Assembly: GCA_951217055.1 (NCBI GenBank) | Contig: OX578276.1 | Location: forward strand, 37,782,205 to 37,846,204 | Source: Gerris lacustris | Taxonomy: Eukaryota; Arthropoda; Insecta; Hemiptera; Gerridae | DNA length: 64,000 bases | Reading direction: 5' to 3' | Part shown: one piece after another, positions 1-13,205 of the stretch | How the letters are laid out: every line of letters begins with the position of its first letter | Position numbering within the stretch: position 1 is the first letter of the stretch | Position numbers and translations under genes: made by a program | The notes under the pieces: model-generated | What the model was told of the DNA's origin: nothing | Database searches by the model: none | Seen by the model: only the letters and a program-made list of their open reading frames with translations

Positions 1-2404
1 ATTTTCCTCTTTGTCTTACTTTAGGTATTAATACTAATACTTTAATGCCTCCAAATGGCAAACATTTTTCCCATGAAACAGTAAATAAGAAGAAAATACC
101 AATTCTAGTGCTATGCCTTTTTTATACTACACATGAATATGTTCCACTTCCTGGCATACCATCGATTTTTTGTTACCTCTAGTAGGAAAAGTAGTTTTCA
201 CCCAATTAGGGGGGGGGGGGGGGGTCGCCATTTTGGTCTAGTTGCAGTCAGTTCGTGCTCCGGCATTTTTACAATTTTTGTTTAGTTTAAGTGCGTTTTT
301 TACCGTGAAACTGTGCAGAAGTGTACAATAGCTGGGCATTTTCCTCTTTGTCTTACTTTAGGTATTAATACTAATACTTTAATGCCTCCAAATGGCAAAC
401 ATTTTTTCCTTGAACTGGTAAATAAGATATATTGGACTCCAAATCTCAGCTCTGACTTTAGTAAAACCATAAAAGAAAGACTAGTCTAATGTCTTTTTTT
501 AAAAACGAAGCACGTGAACCCACCTAATAATTAAGATAAAGTGATTTTTTATGTTTAGATACTTTTGTGTTCTTTGTTAAATGTTTATTAATAAATTTTA
601 CCTGTTTACAGTTGAAGATCCGAATGAGGTTGAACATGAACGAGGAAGACATTATGTGGTGGCTGGCAATGTTGATTATTTGTTTAAATATTTTACTTAG
701 TTACTTATGGTACCGAGATAGGGGAGAAGAACTTAGTATACCATTTCTAATGCTATGTCTTTTTTATACTACACATGAATATGTTCCTCTTCCTGGCATA
801 CCATCGATTTTTTTTTTACTTCTGGTAGGAAAAGTATAGTTTTCACCCAATTAGGGGGGTCGCCTTTTTGGTCTAGTTGCAGTCACTTCGTGCTCCGGCA
901 TTTTTACAATATTTGTTTTGTTTAAGTGCGTTTTTTACCGTGAAACTGTGCTGAAGTGTACAATAGCTGGGCATTTTCCTCTTTGTCTTATTTTAGGTAG
1001 TTATACTAATACTTTATGCCTCCAAATGGCAAACATTTTTCCCTTGAAACAGTAAACAAGATATATTGGAATTCAAATCTCAGCTCTGACTTTAGTAAAA
1101 CCATAAAAGAAAGACTAGTCCAATGTTCATTTTTAAAAACGAAGCACGTGAATCCAGCTAGTAATTAAGATAAAGTGATTTTTGATGTTTAGATACTTTT
1201 GTGTTATTTGTTAAATGTTTTTTTAATAAATTTTACCTGTTTACAGTTGAAGAACCGAACGAGGTTAAACATGAACGAGGAAGACATTATGTGGTGGCTG
1301 GCAATGTTGATTATTTGTTTAAATATTTTACTTAGTTACTTATGGTACCGAGATAGGAGAGAAGAACTTAGTATACCATTTCTAGTGCTAGGCCTTTTTT
1401 ATACTACACATGAATATGTTCCACTTCCTGGCATACCATCGATTTTTTGTTACTTCTGGTAGGAAAAGTATAGTTTTCACCCTATTGGGGGGGGGGGGGG
1501 GGGGTCGCCATTTTGGTCTCGTTGCAGTCACTTCGTGCTCCGGCATTTTTACAATTTTTGTTTAGTTCAAGTGCGTTTATACCGTGAAACTGTGCAGAAG
1601 TGGACAATAGCTAGGCATTTGAGAGTTCTGGGCATTTTCCTCTTTGTCTTACTATAGGTATTAATACTTATACTTTAATGCCTCAAAATGCCAAACATTT
1701 TTCCCTTGAAACAGTAAATAAGATATATTGGACTCCAAATCTCAGCTCTGACTTTAGTAAAACCATAAACGACAGACTACTCCAATGATCATTTTTAAAA
1801 GCGAAGCACGTGAACCCAGTTAGTAATTAAGATAAAGTGATTTTTTATGTTTAGATACTTTTGTGTTCTTTGTTAAATGTTTATTAATAAATTTTACCTG
1901 TTCACAGTTGAAGAACCGAACGAGGTTGAACATGAACGAGAAAGACATTATGTGGTGGCTGGCAATGTTGATTATTTGTTTAAATATTTTACTTTGTTAC
2001 TTATGGTACCGAGATAGGGGAGAAGAACTTAGTATACCATTTCTAGTGCTATGCCTTTTTTATACTACACATGAATATGTTCTTCTTTGTTACTTATGGT
2101 ACCGAGATAGGGGAGAAGAACTTAGTATACCATTTCTAATGCTATGTCTTTTTTATACTACACATGAATATGTTCCTCTTCCTGGCATACCATCGATTTT
2201 TTTTTACTTCTGGTAGGAAAAAAGTATAGTTTTCACCCAATTGGGGGGGTCGCCATTTTGGTCTAGTTGCAGTCACTTCGTGCTCCGGCATTTTTACAAT
2301 TTTTGTTTAGTTTAAGTGCGTTTTTTTACCGTGAAACTGTGCAGAAGTGGACAATAGCTGGGCATTTGAGAGTTCTGGGCATTTTTCTCTTTGACTTACT
2401 TTAG

Positions 2405-2743
2405 GTATTAATACTAATACTTTAATGCCTCCAAATGGCAAACATTTTTCCCTTGAAACAGTAAATAAGATATATTGGAATCCAAATCTCAGGTCTGACT
2501 CTAGTAAAACCATAAAAGAAAGATTAGTCCAATGTTCATTTTTAAAAGCGAAGCATGTGAACCCAGCTAGTAATTAAGATAAAGTGATTTTTTATGTTTA
2601 GATACTTTTGTGTTCATTGTTAAATGTTTATTAATAAATTTTACCTGTTTACAGTTGAAGAACCGAACGAGGTTGAACATGAACAAGGAAGACATTATGT
2701 GGTGGCTGGCAATTTTGATTATTTGTTTAAATATTTTACTTAG
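2405..2743 (+). other. Exon-intron-exon-like module in the A-type monomer (representative)
   Basis: A splice-acceptor-like 'cttactttag' ends at 2404. Block 1 (2405-2569, 165 nt) reads openly, starting ..INTNTLMPPNGKH and ending ..KAKHVNPA. A GT at 2570 begins an 85-nt AT-rich interval that ends in 'cctgtttacag' at 2654. Block 2 (2655-2743) continues in the matching phase as EEPNEVEHE..HYVVAG..LFKYFT and then a TAG stop. Joined, it gives about 83 codons. The same layout is open in the A-type copies beginning near 4446, 8512, 10554, 15973 and 16632. B-type copies have a 1-bp deletion ('actttatgcc'), C-type a TGA and D-type a TAA. I do not recognise the peptide. This may be a duplicated gene fragment rather than an active gene. 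Confidence 0.5.
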
Positions 2744-2870
2744 TTACTTATGGTACCGAGATAGGGGAGAAGAACTTAGTATACCATTTCTAATGCTATG
2801 TCTTTTTTATACTACACATGAATATGTTCCTCTTCCTGGCATACCATCGATTTTTTTTTACTTCTGGTAG
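2610..2870 (+). other. Recurrent small hydrophobic ORF of the monomer (representative; coding status doubtful)
   Basis: A second reading frame overlaps the module above. It is open in nearly every monomer (86-87 codons, or 117 in C-type copies). Its plausible start is the ATG of MNEEDIMWW, just after the acceptor-like 'tttacag'. The product would be about 65 residues: a short acidic N-terminus, a Trp/Leu/Ile-rich membrane-like helix (WWLAMLIICLNILLSYLW), then YRDRGEELSIPF and a second hydrophobic stretch ending FYFW. C-type copies contain a 93-bp in-frame duplication of LLCYLWYRDRGEELSIPF..; the copy near 11392 is broken by a 2-bp deletion. Because the copies are nearly identical, an open frame is weak evidence for translation. 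No known family is recognised. Confidence 0.3.
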
Positions 2871-5800
2871 GAAAAGTATAGCTTTCACCCAATTGGGGGG
2901 GGGTCGCCATTTTGGTCTCGTTGCAGTCACTTCGTGCTCCGGCATTTTTACAATTTTTGTTTAGTTTAAGTGCGTTCTTTACCGTGAAACTGTGCAGAAG
3001 TGTAGAATAGCTGGGCATTTTCCTCTTTGTCTTACTTTAGGTATTAATACTAATACTTTATGCCTCCAAATAGTAAACATTTTTTCCTTGAAACAGTAAA
3101 TAAGATATATTGGAATTCAAATCTCAGCTCTGACTTTAGTAAAACCATAAAAGAAAGACTAGTCCAATGTTCATTTTTAAAAACGAAGCACGTGAATCCA
3201 GCTAGTAATTAAGATAAAGTGATTTTTGATGTTTAGATACTTTTGTGTTATTTGTTAAATGTTTTTTTAATAAATTTTACCTGTTTTCAGTTGAAGAACC
3301 GAACGAGGTTAAACATGAACGAGGAAGACATTATGTGGTGGCTGGCAATGTTGATTATTTGTTTAAATATTTTACTTAGTTACTTATGGTACCGAGATAG
3401 GAGAGAAGAACTTAGTATACCATTTCTAGTGCTATGTCTTTTTTATACTACACATGAATATGTTCCACTTCCTGGCATACCATCGATTTTTTGTTACTTC
3501 TGGTAGGAAAAGTATAGTTTTCCCCCTATTGGGGGGGGGGGGGGGTCGCCATTTTGGTCTCGTTGCAGTCACTTCGTGCTCCGGCATTTTTACAATTTGT
3601 GTTTAGTTCAAGTGCGTTTATACCGTGAAACTGTGCAGAAGTGGACAATAGCTAGGCATTTGAGAGTTCTGGGCATTTTCCTCTTTGTCTTACTATAGGT
3701 ATTAATACTTATACTTTAATGCCTCAAAATGCCAAACATTTTTCCCTTGAAACAGTAAATAAGATATATTGGACTCCAAATCTCAGCTCTGACTTTAGTA
3801 AAACCATAAACGACAGACTACTCCAATGATCATTTTTAAAAGCGAAGCACGTGAACCCAGTTAGTAATTAAGATAAAGTGATTTTTTATGTTTAGATACT
3901 TTTGTGTTCTTTGTTAAATGTTTATTAATAAATTTTACCTGTTCACAGTTGAAGAACCGAACGAGGTTGAACATGAACGAGAAAGACATTATGTGGTGGC
4001 TGGCAATGTTGATTATTTGTTTAAATATTTTACTTTGTTACTTATGGTACCGAGATAGGGGAGAAGAACTTAGTATACCATTTCTAGTGCTATGCCTTTT
4101 TTATACTACACATGAATATGTTCTTCTTTGTTACTTATGGTACCGAGATAGGGGAGAAGAACTTAGTATACCATTTCTAATGCTATGTCTTTTTTATACT
4201 ACACATGAATATGTTCCTCTTCCTGGCATACCATCGATTTTTTTTTACTTCTGGTAGGAAAAAAGTATAGTTTTCACCCAATTGGGGGGGTCGCCATTTT
4301 GGTCTAGTTGCAGTCACTTCGTGCTCCGGCATTTTTACAATTTTTGTTTAGTTTAAGTGCGTTTTTTTACCGTGAAACTGTGCAGAAGTGGACAATAGCT
4401 GGGCATTTGAGAGTTCTGGGCATTTTTCTCTTTGACTTACTTTAGGTATTAATACTAATACTTTAATGCCTCCAAATGGCAAACATTTTTCCCTTGAAAC
4501 AGTAAATAAGATATATTGGAATCCAAATCTCAGGTCTGACTCTAGTAAAACCATAAAAGAAAGATTAGTCCAATGTTCATTTTTAAAAGCGAAGCATGTG
4601 AACCCAGCTAGTAATTAAGATAAAGTGATTTTTTATGTTTAGATACTTTTGTGTTCATTGTTAAATGTTTATTAATAAATTTTACCTGTTTACAGTTGAA
4701 GAACCGAACGAGGTTGAACATGAACAAGGAAGACATTATGTGGTGGCTGGCAATTTTGATTATTTGTTTAAATATTTTACTTAGTTACTTATGGTACCGA
4801 GATAGGGGAGAAGAACTTAGTATACCATTTCTAATGCTATGTCTTTTTTATACTACACATGAATATGTTCCTCTTCCTGGCATACCATCGATTTTTTTTT
4901 ACTTCTGGTAGGAAAAGTATAGCTTTCACCCAATTGGGGGGGGGTCGCCATTTTGGTCTCGTTGCAGTCACTTCGTGCTCCGGCATTTTTACAATTTTTG
5001 TTTAGTTTAAGTGCGTTCTTTACCGTGAAACTGTGCAGAAGTGTAGAATAGCTGGGCATTTTCCTCTTTGTCTTACTTTAGGTATTAATACTAATACTTT
5101 ATGCCTCCAAATAGTAAACATTTTTTCCTTGAAACAGTAAATAAGATATATTGGAATTCAAATCTCAGCTCTGACTTTAGTAAAACCATAAAAGAAAGAC
5201 TAGTCCAATGTTCATTTTTAAAAACGAAGCACGTGAATCCAGCTAGTAATTAAGATAAAGTGATTTTTGATGTTTAGATACTTTTGTGTTATTTGTTAAA
5301 TGTTTTTTTAATAAATTTTACCTGTTTTCAGTTGAAGAACCGAACGAGGTTAAACATGAACGAGGAAGACATTATGTGGTGGCTGGCAATGTTGATTATT
5401 TGTTTAAATATTTTACTTAGTTACTTATGGTACCGAGATAGGAGAGAAGAACTTAGTATACCATTTCTAGTGCTATGTCTTTTTTATACTACACATGAAT
5501 ATGTTCCACTTCCTGGCATACCATCGATTTTTTGTTACTTCTGGTAGGAAAAGTATAGTTTTCCCCCTATTGGGGGGGGGGGGGGTCGCCATTTTGGTCT
5601 CGTTGCAGTCACTTCGTGCTCCGGCATTTTTACAATTTGTGTTTAGTTCAAGTGCGTTTATACCGTGAAACTGTGCAGAAGTGGACAATAGCTAGGCATT
5701 TGAGAGTTCTGGGCATTTTCCTCTTTGTCTTACTATAGGTATTAATACTTATACTTTAATGCCTCAAAATGCCAAACATTTTTCCCTTGAAACAGTAAAT

Positions 5801-8800
5801 AAGATATATTGGACTCCAAATCTCAGCTCTGACTTTAGTAAAACCATAAACGACAGACTACTCCAATGATCATTTTTAAAAGCGAAGCACGTGAACCCAG
5901 TTAGTAATTAAGATAAAGTGATTTTTTATGTTTAGATACTTTTGTGTTCTTTGTTAAATGTTTATTAATAAATTTTACCTGTTCACAGTTGAAGAACCGA
6001 ACGAGGTTGAACATGAACGAGGAAGACATTATGTGGTGGCTGGCAATGTTGATTATTTGTTTAAATATTTTACTTTGTTACTTATGGTACCGATATAGGG
6101 GAGAAGAACTTAGTATACCATTTCTAGTGCTATGCCTTTTTTATACTACACATGAATATGTTCTTCTTTGTTACTTATGGTACCGAGATAGGGGAGAAGA
6201 ACTTAGTATACCATTTCTAATGCTATGTCTTTTTTATACTACACATGAATATGTTCCTCTTCCTGGCATACCATCGATTTTTTTTTACTTCTGGTAGGAA
6301 AAGTATAGTTTTCACCCAATTAGGGGGGTCGCCATTTTGGTCTAGTTGCAGTCACTTCGTGCTCCGGCATTTTTACAATTTTTGTTTAGTTTAAGTGCGT
6401 TTTTTACCGTGAAACTGTGCAGAAGTGTACAATAGCTGGGCATTTTCCTCTTTGTCTTACTTTAGGTATTAATACTAATACTTTAATGCCTCCAAATGGC
6501 AAACATTTTTTCCTTGAACTGGTAAATAAGATATATTGGACTCCAAATCTCAGCTCTGACTTTAGTAAAACCATAAAAGAAAGACTAGTCTAATGTCTTT
6601 TTTTAAAAACGAAGCACGTGAACCCACCTAATAATTAAGATAAAGTGATTTTTTATGTTTAGATACTTTTGTGTTCTTTGTTAAATGTTTATTAATAAAT
6701 TTTACCTGTTTACAGTTGAAGATCCGAATGAGGTTGAACATGAACGAGGAAGACATTATGTGGTGGCTGGCAATGTTGATTATTTGTTTAAATATTTTAC
6801 TTAGTTACTTATGGTACCGAGATAGGGGAGAAGAACTTAGTATACCATTTCTAATGCTATGTCTTTTTTATACTACACATGAATATGTTCCTCTTCCTGG
6901 CATACCATCGATTTTTTTTTACTTCTGGTAGGAAAAGTATAGTTTTCACCCAATTAGGGGGGTCGCCATTTTGGTCTAGTTGCAGTCAGTTCGTGCTCCG
7001 GCATTTTTACAATTTTTGTTTAGTTTAAGTGCGTTTTTTACCGTGAAACTGTGCAGAAGTGTACAATAGCTGGGCATTTTCCTCTTTGTCTTACTTTAGG
7101 TATTAATACTAATACTTTAATGCCTCCAAATGGCAAACATTTTTTCCTTGAACTGGTAAATAAGATATATTGGACTCCAAATCTCAGCTCTGACTTTAGT
7201 AAAACCATAAAAGAAAGACTAGTCTAATGTCTTTTTTTAAAAACGAAGCACGTGAACCCACCTAATAATTAAGATAAAGTGATTTTTTATGTTTAGATAC
7301 TTTTGTGTTCTTTGTTAAATGTTTATTAATAAATTTTACCTGTTTACAGTTGAAGATCCGAATGAGGTTGAACATGAACGAGGAAGACATTATGTGGTGG
7401 CTGGCAATGTTGATTATTTGTTTAAATATTTTACTTAGTTACTTATGGTACCGAGATAGGGGAGAAGAACTTAGTATACCATTTCTAGTGCTAGGCCTTT
7501 TTTATACTACACATGAATATGTTCCACTTCCTGGCATACCATCGATTTTTTGTTACTTCTGGTAGGAAAAGTATAGTTTTCACCCTATTGGGGGGGGGGG
7601 GGGGGGGGGGGTCGCCATTTTGGTCTCGTTGCAGTCACTTCGTGCTCCGGCATTTTTACAATTTTTGTTTAGTTCAAGTGCGTTTATACCGTGAAACTGT
7701 GCAGAAGTGGACAATAGCTAGGCATTTGAGAGTTCTGGGCATTTTCCTCTTTGTCTTACTATAGGTATTAATACTTATACTTTAATGCCTCAAAATGCCA
7801 AACATTTTTCCCTTGAAACAGTAAATAAGATATATTGGACTCCAAATCTCAGCTCTGACTTTAGTAAAACCATAAACGACAGACTACTCCAATGATCATT
7901 TTTAAAAGCGAAGCACGTGAACCCAGTTAGTAATTAAGATAAAGTGATTTTTTATGTTTAGATACTTTTGTGTTCTTTGTTAAATGTTTATTAATAAATT
8001 TTACCTGTTCACAGTTGAAGAACCGAACGAGGTTGAACATGAACGAGAAAGACATTATGTGGTGGCTGGCAATGTTGATTATTTGTTTAAATATTTTACT
8101 TTGTTACTTATGGTACCGAGATAGGGGAGAAGAACTTAGTATACCATTTCTAGTGCTATGCCTTTTTTATACTACACATGAATATGTTCTTCTTTGTTAC
8201 TTATGGTACCGAGATAGGGGAGAAGAACTTAGTATACCATTTCTAATGCTATGTCTTTTTTATACTACACATGAATATGTTCCTCTTCCTGGCATACCAT
8301 CGATTTTTTTTTACTTCTGGTAGGAAAAAAGTATAGTTTTCACCCAATTGGGGGGGTCGCCATTTTGGTCTAGTTGCAGTCACTTCGTGCTCCGGCATTT
8401 TTACAATTTTTGTTTAGTTTAAGTGCGTTTTTTTACCGTGAAACTGTGCAGAAGTGGACAATAGCTGGGCATTTGAGAGTTCTGGGCATTTTTCTCTTTG
8501 ACTTACTTTAGGTATTAATACTAATACTTTAATGCCTCCAAATGGCAAACATTTTTCCCTTGAAACAGTAAATAAGATATATTGGAATCCAAATCTCAGG
8601 TCTGACTCTAGTAAAACCATAAAAGAAAGATTAGTCCAATGTTCATTTTTAAAAGCGAAGCATGTGAACCCAGCTAGTAATTAAGATAAAGTGATTTTTT
8701 ATGTTTAGATACTTTTGTGTTCATTGTTAAATGTTTATTAATAAATTTTACCTGTTTACAGTTGAAGAACCGAACGAGGTTGAACATGAACAAGGAAGAC

Positions 8801-11800
8801 ATTATGTGGTGGCTGGCAATTTTGATTATTTGTTTAAATATTTTACTTAGTTACTTATGGTACCGAGATAGGGGAGAAGAACTTAGTATACCATTTCTAA
8901 TGCTATGTCTTTTTTATACTACACATGAATATGTTCCTCTTCCTGGCATACCATCGATTTTTTTTTACTTCTGGTAGGAAAAGTATAGCTTTCACCCAAT
9001 TGGGGGGGGGTCGCCATTTTGGTCTCGTTGCAGTCACTTCGTGCTCCGGCATTTTTACAATTTTTGTTTAGTTTAAGTGCGTTCTTTACCGTGAAACTGT
9101 GCAGAAGTGTAGAATAGCTGGGCATTTTCCTCTTTGTCTTACTTTAGGTATTAATACTAATACTTTATGCCTCCAAATAGTAAACATTTTTTCCTTGAAA
9201 CAGTAAATAAGATATATTGGAATTCAAATCTCAGCTCTGACTTTAGTAAAACCATAAAAGAAAGACTAGTCCAATGTTCATTTTTAAAAACGAAGCACGT
9301 GAATCCAGCTAGTAATTAAGATAAAGTGATTTTTGATGTTTAGATACTTTTGTGTTATTTGTTAAATGTTTTTTTAATAAATTTTACCTGTTTTCAGTTG
9401 AAGAACCGAACGAGGTTAAACATGAACGAGGAAGACATTATGTGGTGGCTGGCAATGTTGATTATTTGTTTAAATATTTTACTTAGTTACTTATGGTACC
9501 GAGATAGGAGAGAAGAACTTAGTATACCATTTCTAGTGCTATGTCTTTTTTATACTACACATGAATATGTTCCACTTCCTGGCATACCATCGATTTTTTG
9601 TTACTTCTGGTAGGAAAAGTATAGTTTTCCCCCTATTGGGGGGGGGGGGGGGGTCGCCATTTTGGTCTCGTTGCAGTCACTTCGTGCTCCGGCATTTTTA
9701 CAATTTGTGTTTAGTTCAAGTGCGTTTATACCGTGAAACTGTGCAGAAGTGGACAATAGCTAGGCATTTGAGAGTTCTGGGCATTTTCCTCTTTGTCTTA
9801 CTATAGGTATTAATACTTATACTTTAATGCCTCAAAATGCCAAACATTTTTCCCTTGAAACAGTAAATAAGATATATTGGACTCCAAATCTCAGCTCTGA
9901 CTTTAGTAAAACCATAAACGACAGACTACTCCAATGATCATTTTTAAAAGCGAAGCACGTGAACCCAGTTAGTAATTAAGATAAAGTGATTTTTTATGTT
10001 TAGATACTTTTGTGTTCTTTGTTAAATGTTTATTAATAAATTTTACCTGTTCACAGTTGAAGAACCGAACGAGGTTGAACATGAACGAGAAAGACATTAT
10101 GTGGTGGCTGGCAATGTTGATTATTTGTTTAAATATTTTACTTTGTTACTTATGGTACCGAGATAGGGGAGAAGAACTTAGTATACCATTTCTAGTGCTA
10201 TGCCTTTTTTATACTACACATGAATATGTTCTTCTTTGTTACTTATGGTACCGAGATAGGGGAGAAGAACTTAGTATACCATTTCTAATGCTATGTCTTT
10301 TTTATACTACACATGAATATGTTCCTCTTCCTGGCATACCATCGATTTTTTTTTACTTCTGGTAGGAAAAAAGTATAGTTTTCACCCAATTGGGGGGGTC
10401 GCCATTTTGGTCTAGTTGCAGTCACTTCGTGCTCCGGCATTTTTACAATTTTTGTTTAGTTTAAGTGCGTTTTTTTACCGTGAAACTGTGCAGAAGTGGA
10501 CAATAGCTGGGCATTTGAGAGTTCTGGGCATTTTTCTCTTTGACTTACTTTAGGTATTAATACTAATACTTTAATGCCTCCAAATGGCAAACATTTTTCC
10601 CTTGAAACAGTAAATAAGATATATTGGAATCCAAATCTCAGGTCTGACTCTAGTAAAACCATAAAAGAAAGATTAGTCCAATGTTCATTTTTAAAAGCGA
10701 AGCATGTGAACCCAGCTAGTAATTAAGATAAAGTGATTTTTTATGTTTAGATACTTTTGTGTTCATTGTTAAATGTTTATTAATAAATTTTACCTGTTTA
10801 CAGTTGAAGAACCGAACGAGGTTGAACATGAACAAGGAAGACATTATGTGGTGGCTGGCAATTTTGATTATTTGTTTAAATATTTTACTTAGTTACTTAT
10901 GGTACCGAGATAGGGGAGAAGAACTTAGTATACCATTTCTAATGCTATGTCTTTTTTATACTACACATGAATATGTTCCTCTTCCTGGCATACCATCGAT
11001 TTTTTTTTACTTCTGGTAGGAAAAGTATAGCTTTCACCCAATTGGGGGGGGGTCGCCATTTTGGTCTCGTTGCAGTCACTTCGTGCTCCGGCATTTTTAC
11101 AATTTTTGTTTAGTTTAAGTGCGTTCTTTACCGTGAAACTGTGCAGAAGTGTAGAATAGCTGGGCATTTTCCTCTTTGTCTTACTTTAGGTATTAATACT
11201 AATACTTTATGCCTCCAAATAGTAAACATTTTTTCCTTGAAACAGTAAATAAGATATATTGGAATTCAAATCTCAGCTCTGACTTTAGTAAAACCATAAA
11301 AGAAAGACTAGTCCAATGTTCATTTTTAAAAACGAAGCACGTGAATCCAGCTAGTAATTAAGATAAAGTGATTTTTGATGTTTAGATACTTTTGTGTTAT
11401 TTGTTAAATGTTTTTTTAATAAATTTTACCTGTTTTCAGTTGAAGAACCGAACGAGGTTAAACATGAACGAGGAAGACATTATGTGGTGGCTGGCAATGT
11501 TGATTATTTGTTTAAATATTTTACTTAGTTACTTATGGTACCGAGATAGGAGAGGAACTTAGTATACCATTTCTAGTGCTATGTCTTTTTTATACTACAC
11601 ATGAATATGTTCCACTTCCTGGCATACCATCGATTTTTTGTTACTTCTGGTAGGAAAAGTATAGTTTTCCCCCTATTGGGGGGGGGGGGGGGGGGGGGGG
11701 GGTCGCCATTTTGGTCTCGTTGCAGTCACTTCGTGCTCCGGCATTTTTACAATTTGTGTTTAGTTCAAGTGCGTTTATACCGTGAAACTGTGCAGAAGTG

Positions 11801-12645
11801 GACAATAGCTAGGCATTTGAGAGTTCTGGGCATTTTCCTCTTTGTCTTACTATAGGTATTAATACTTATACTTTAATGCCTCAAAATGCCAAACATTTTT
11901 CCCTTGAAACAGTAAATAAGATATATTGGACTCCAAATCTCAGCTCTGACTTTAGTAAAACCATAAACGACAGACTACTCCAATGATCATTTTTAAAAGC
12001 GAAGCACGTGAACCCAGTTAGTAATTAAGATAAAGTGATTTTTTATGTTTAGATACTTTTGTGTTCTTTGTTAAATGTTTATTAATAAATTTTACCTGTT
12101 CACAGTTGAAGAACCGAACGAGGTTGAACATGAACGAGGAAGACATTATGTGGTGGCTGGCAATGTTGATTATTTGTTTAAATATTTTACTTTGTTACTT
12201 ATGGTACCGATATAGGGGAGAAGAACTTAGTATACCATTTCTAGTGCTATGCCTTTTTTATACTACACATGAATATGTTCTTCTTTGTTACTTATGGTAC
12301 CGAGATAGGGGAGAAGAACTTAGTATACCATTTCTAATGCTATGTCTTTTTTATACTACACATGAATATGTTCCTCTTCCTGGCATACCATCGATTTTTT
12401 TTTACTTCTGGTAGGAAAAGTATAGTTTTCACCCAATTAGGGGGGTCGCCATTTTGGTCTAGTTGCAGTCACTTCGTGCTCCGGCATTTTTACAATTTTT
12501 GTTTAGTTTAACCCTTAATTGGGCAAGACAAGAAATAATTTAAAAATACACTTTTTTTTCATTGATATGACTAAAGAAACATTTAATTAGGCAAGAAATC
12601 AACTTTTCATTATTAATTTTTTCTAAATTCATATTAAATTTAGTT

Positions 12646-12756
12646 TGTATGTTATAACATACATTGACCTATTTCAGCTATTCAGGTATGTATGTTTCAA
12701 CATACATGGACCATTTCTCCTTGTGAGAGGAATGTATGATATGTCATACATTGCCC
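12646..12756. repeat. Left subterminal palindrome cluster of the piggyBac-like element
   Basis: Three copies of a roughly 24-bp motif, TGTATG then 6 bp then CATACAT(T/G)GCCC or GACC, lie at 12646-12669, 12689-12712 and 12733-12756, spaced about 43 bp apart. Each is an inverted repeat with a directional GCCC/GACC tail. The spacing and repetition near a transposon end suggest transposase-binding sites, which is inference. Confidence 0.6.
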
Positions 12757-13205
12757 GATATGTGAAGACATTATAAGTATGTTATAACACATTAAAGTCG
12801 TTATATAATTAAAAAATGTGTTTATTTCTTTTGTTATATCGTAAATATGTTTAAGGAAAAAATAAAATACCAATTTATACTTTAACAACGTTATATTAAA
12901 AAAAGGATAATGCTATAATATACTTGACTAATTCACAGTCTTACACACATAATATTAAACAGTCTTCAAATTATAATTTTAAATAAAGATAAAACTTAAA
13001 ACATATTTTAATACAGAATAAGTAAACAAATATAAAAAAGGTATAAAAGAAAGAAAAATAAATAATAATAATAATAATACATATGGTAAAAAATTGAATG
13101 CAATACAAATGTATGCATGAAAAAACATGAGGTTTAAAAATAGTATACACAGCTAAAATAATTATGTTTAAAAATATAAATGTGGAGTAATTATCATTGA
13201 TAAAC

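Larger units (their letters stand above)
1..12511 (+). repeat. Tandem higher-order repeat array, part 1
   Basis: About 18 full monomers of 630-750 bp lie head to tail, preceded by a partial, rearranged one at 1-290. Using the conserved ORF block as landmark, copies begin near 567, 1199, 1863, 2610, 3243, 3904, 4651, 5284, 5944, 6671, 7305, 7970, 8717, 9350, 10012, 10759, 11392 and 12061. Spacing repeats as 747 + 633 + 661 bp, so three monomer types (A, B, C) form a higher-order unit of about 2,040 bp with C-type starts at 1863, 3904, 5944, 7970, 10012 and 12061. A fourth type (D) occurs at 567, 6671 and, as a hybrid, 7305. Each monomer has a G homopolymer of 6 to more than 20 bases, a conserved 'accgtgaaactgtgcag' segment, and two exon-like blocks. 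The unit is not a transposon family I recognise. Near identity between units shows recent amplification or homogenisation. Confidence 0.95.

Noticed and set aside
2307..2513. Minus-strand ORFs in the array (2307-2513 and copies; 2812-3018 and copies)
   Set aside because: Shadows of the plus-strand blocks; they lack plausible signals and are replicated by the tandem structure.
7513..7764. ORFs with a poly-Gly run (MNMFHFLAYHRFFVTSGRK..GGGG..) in B-type monomers (also 9561 and 11601)
   Set aside because: They exist only because the frame reads through the variable G homopolymer. Frame changes with run length, so they are not credible genes.
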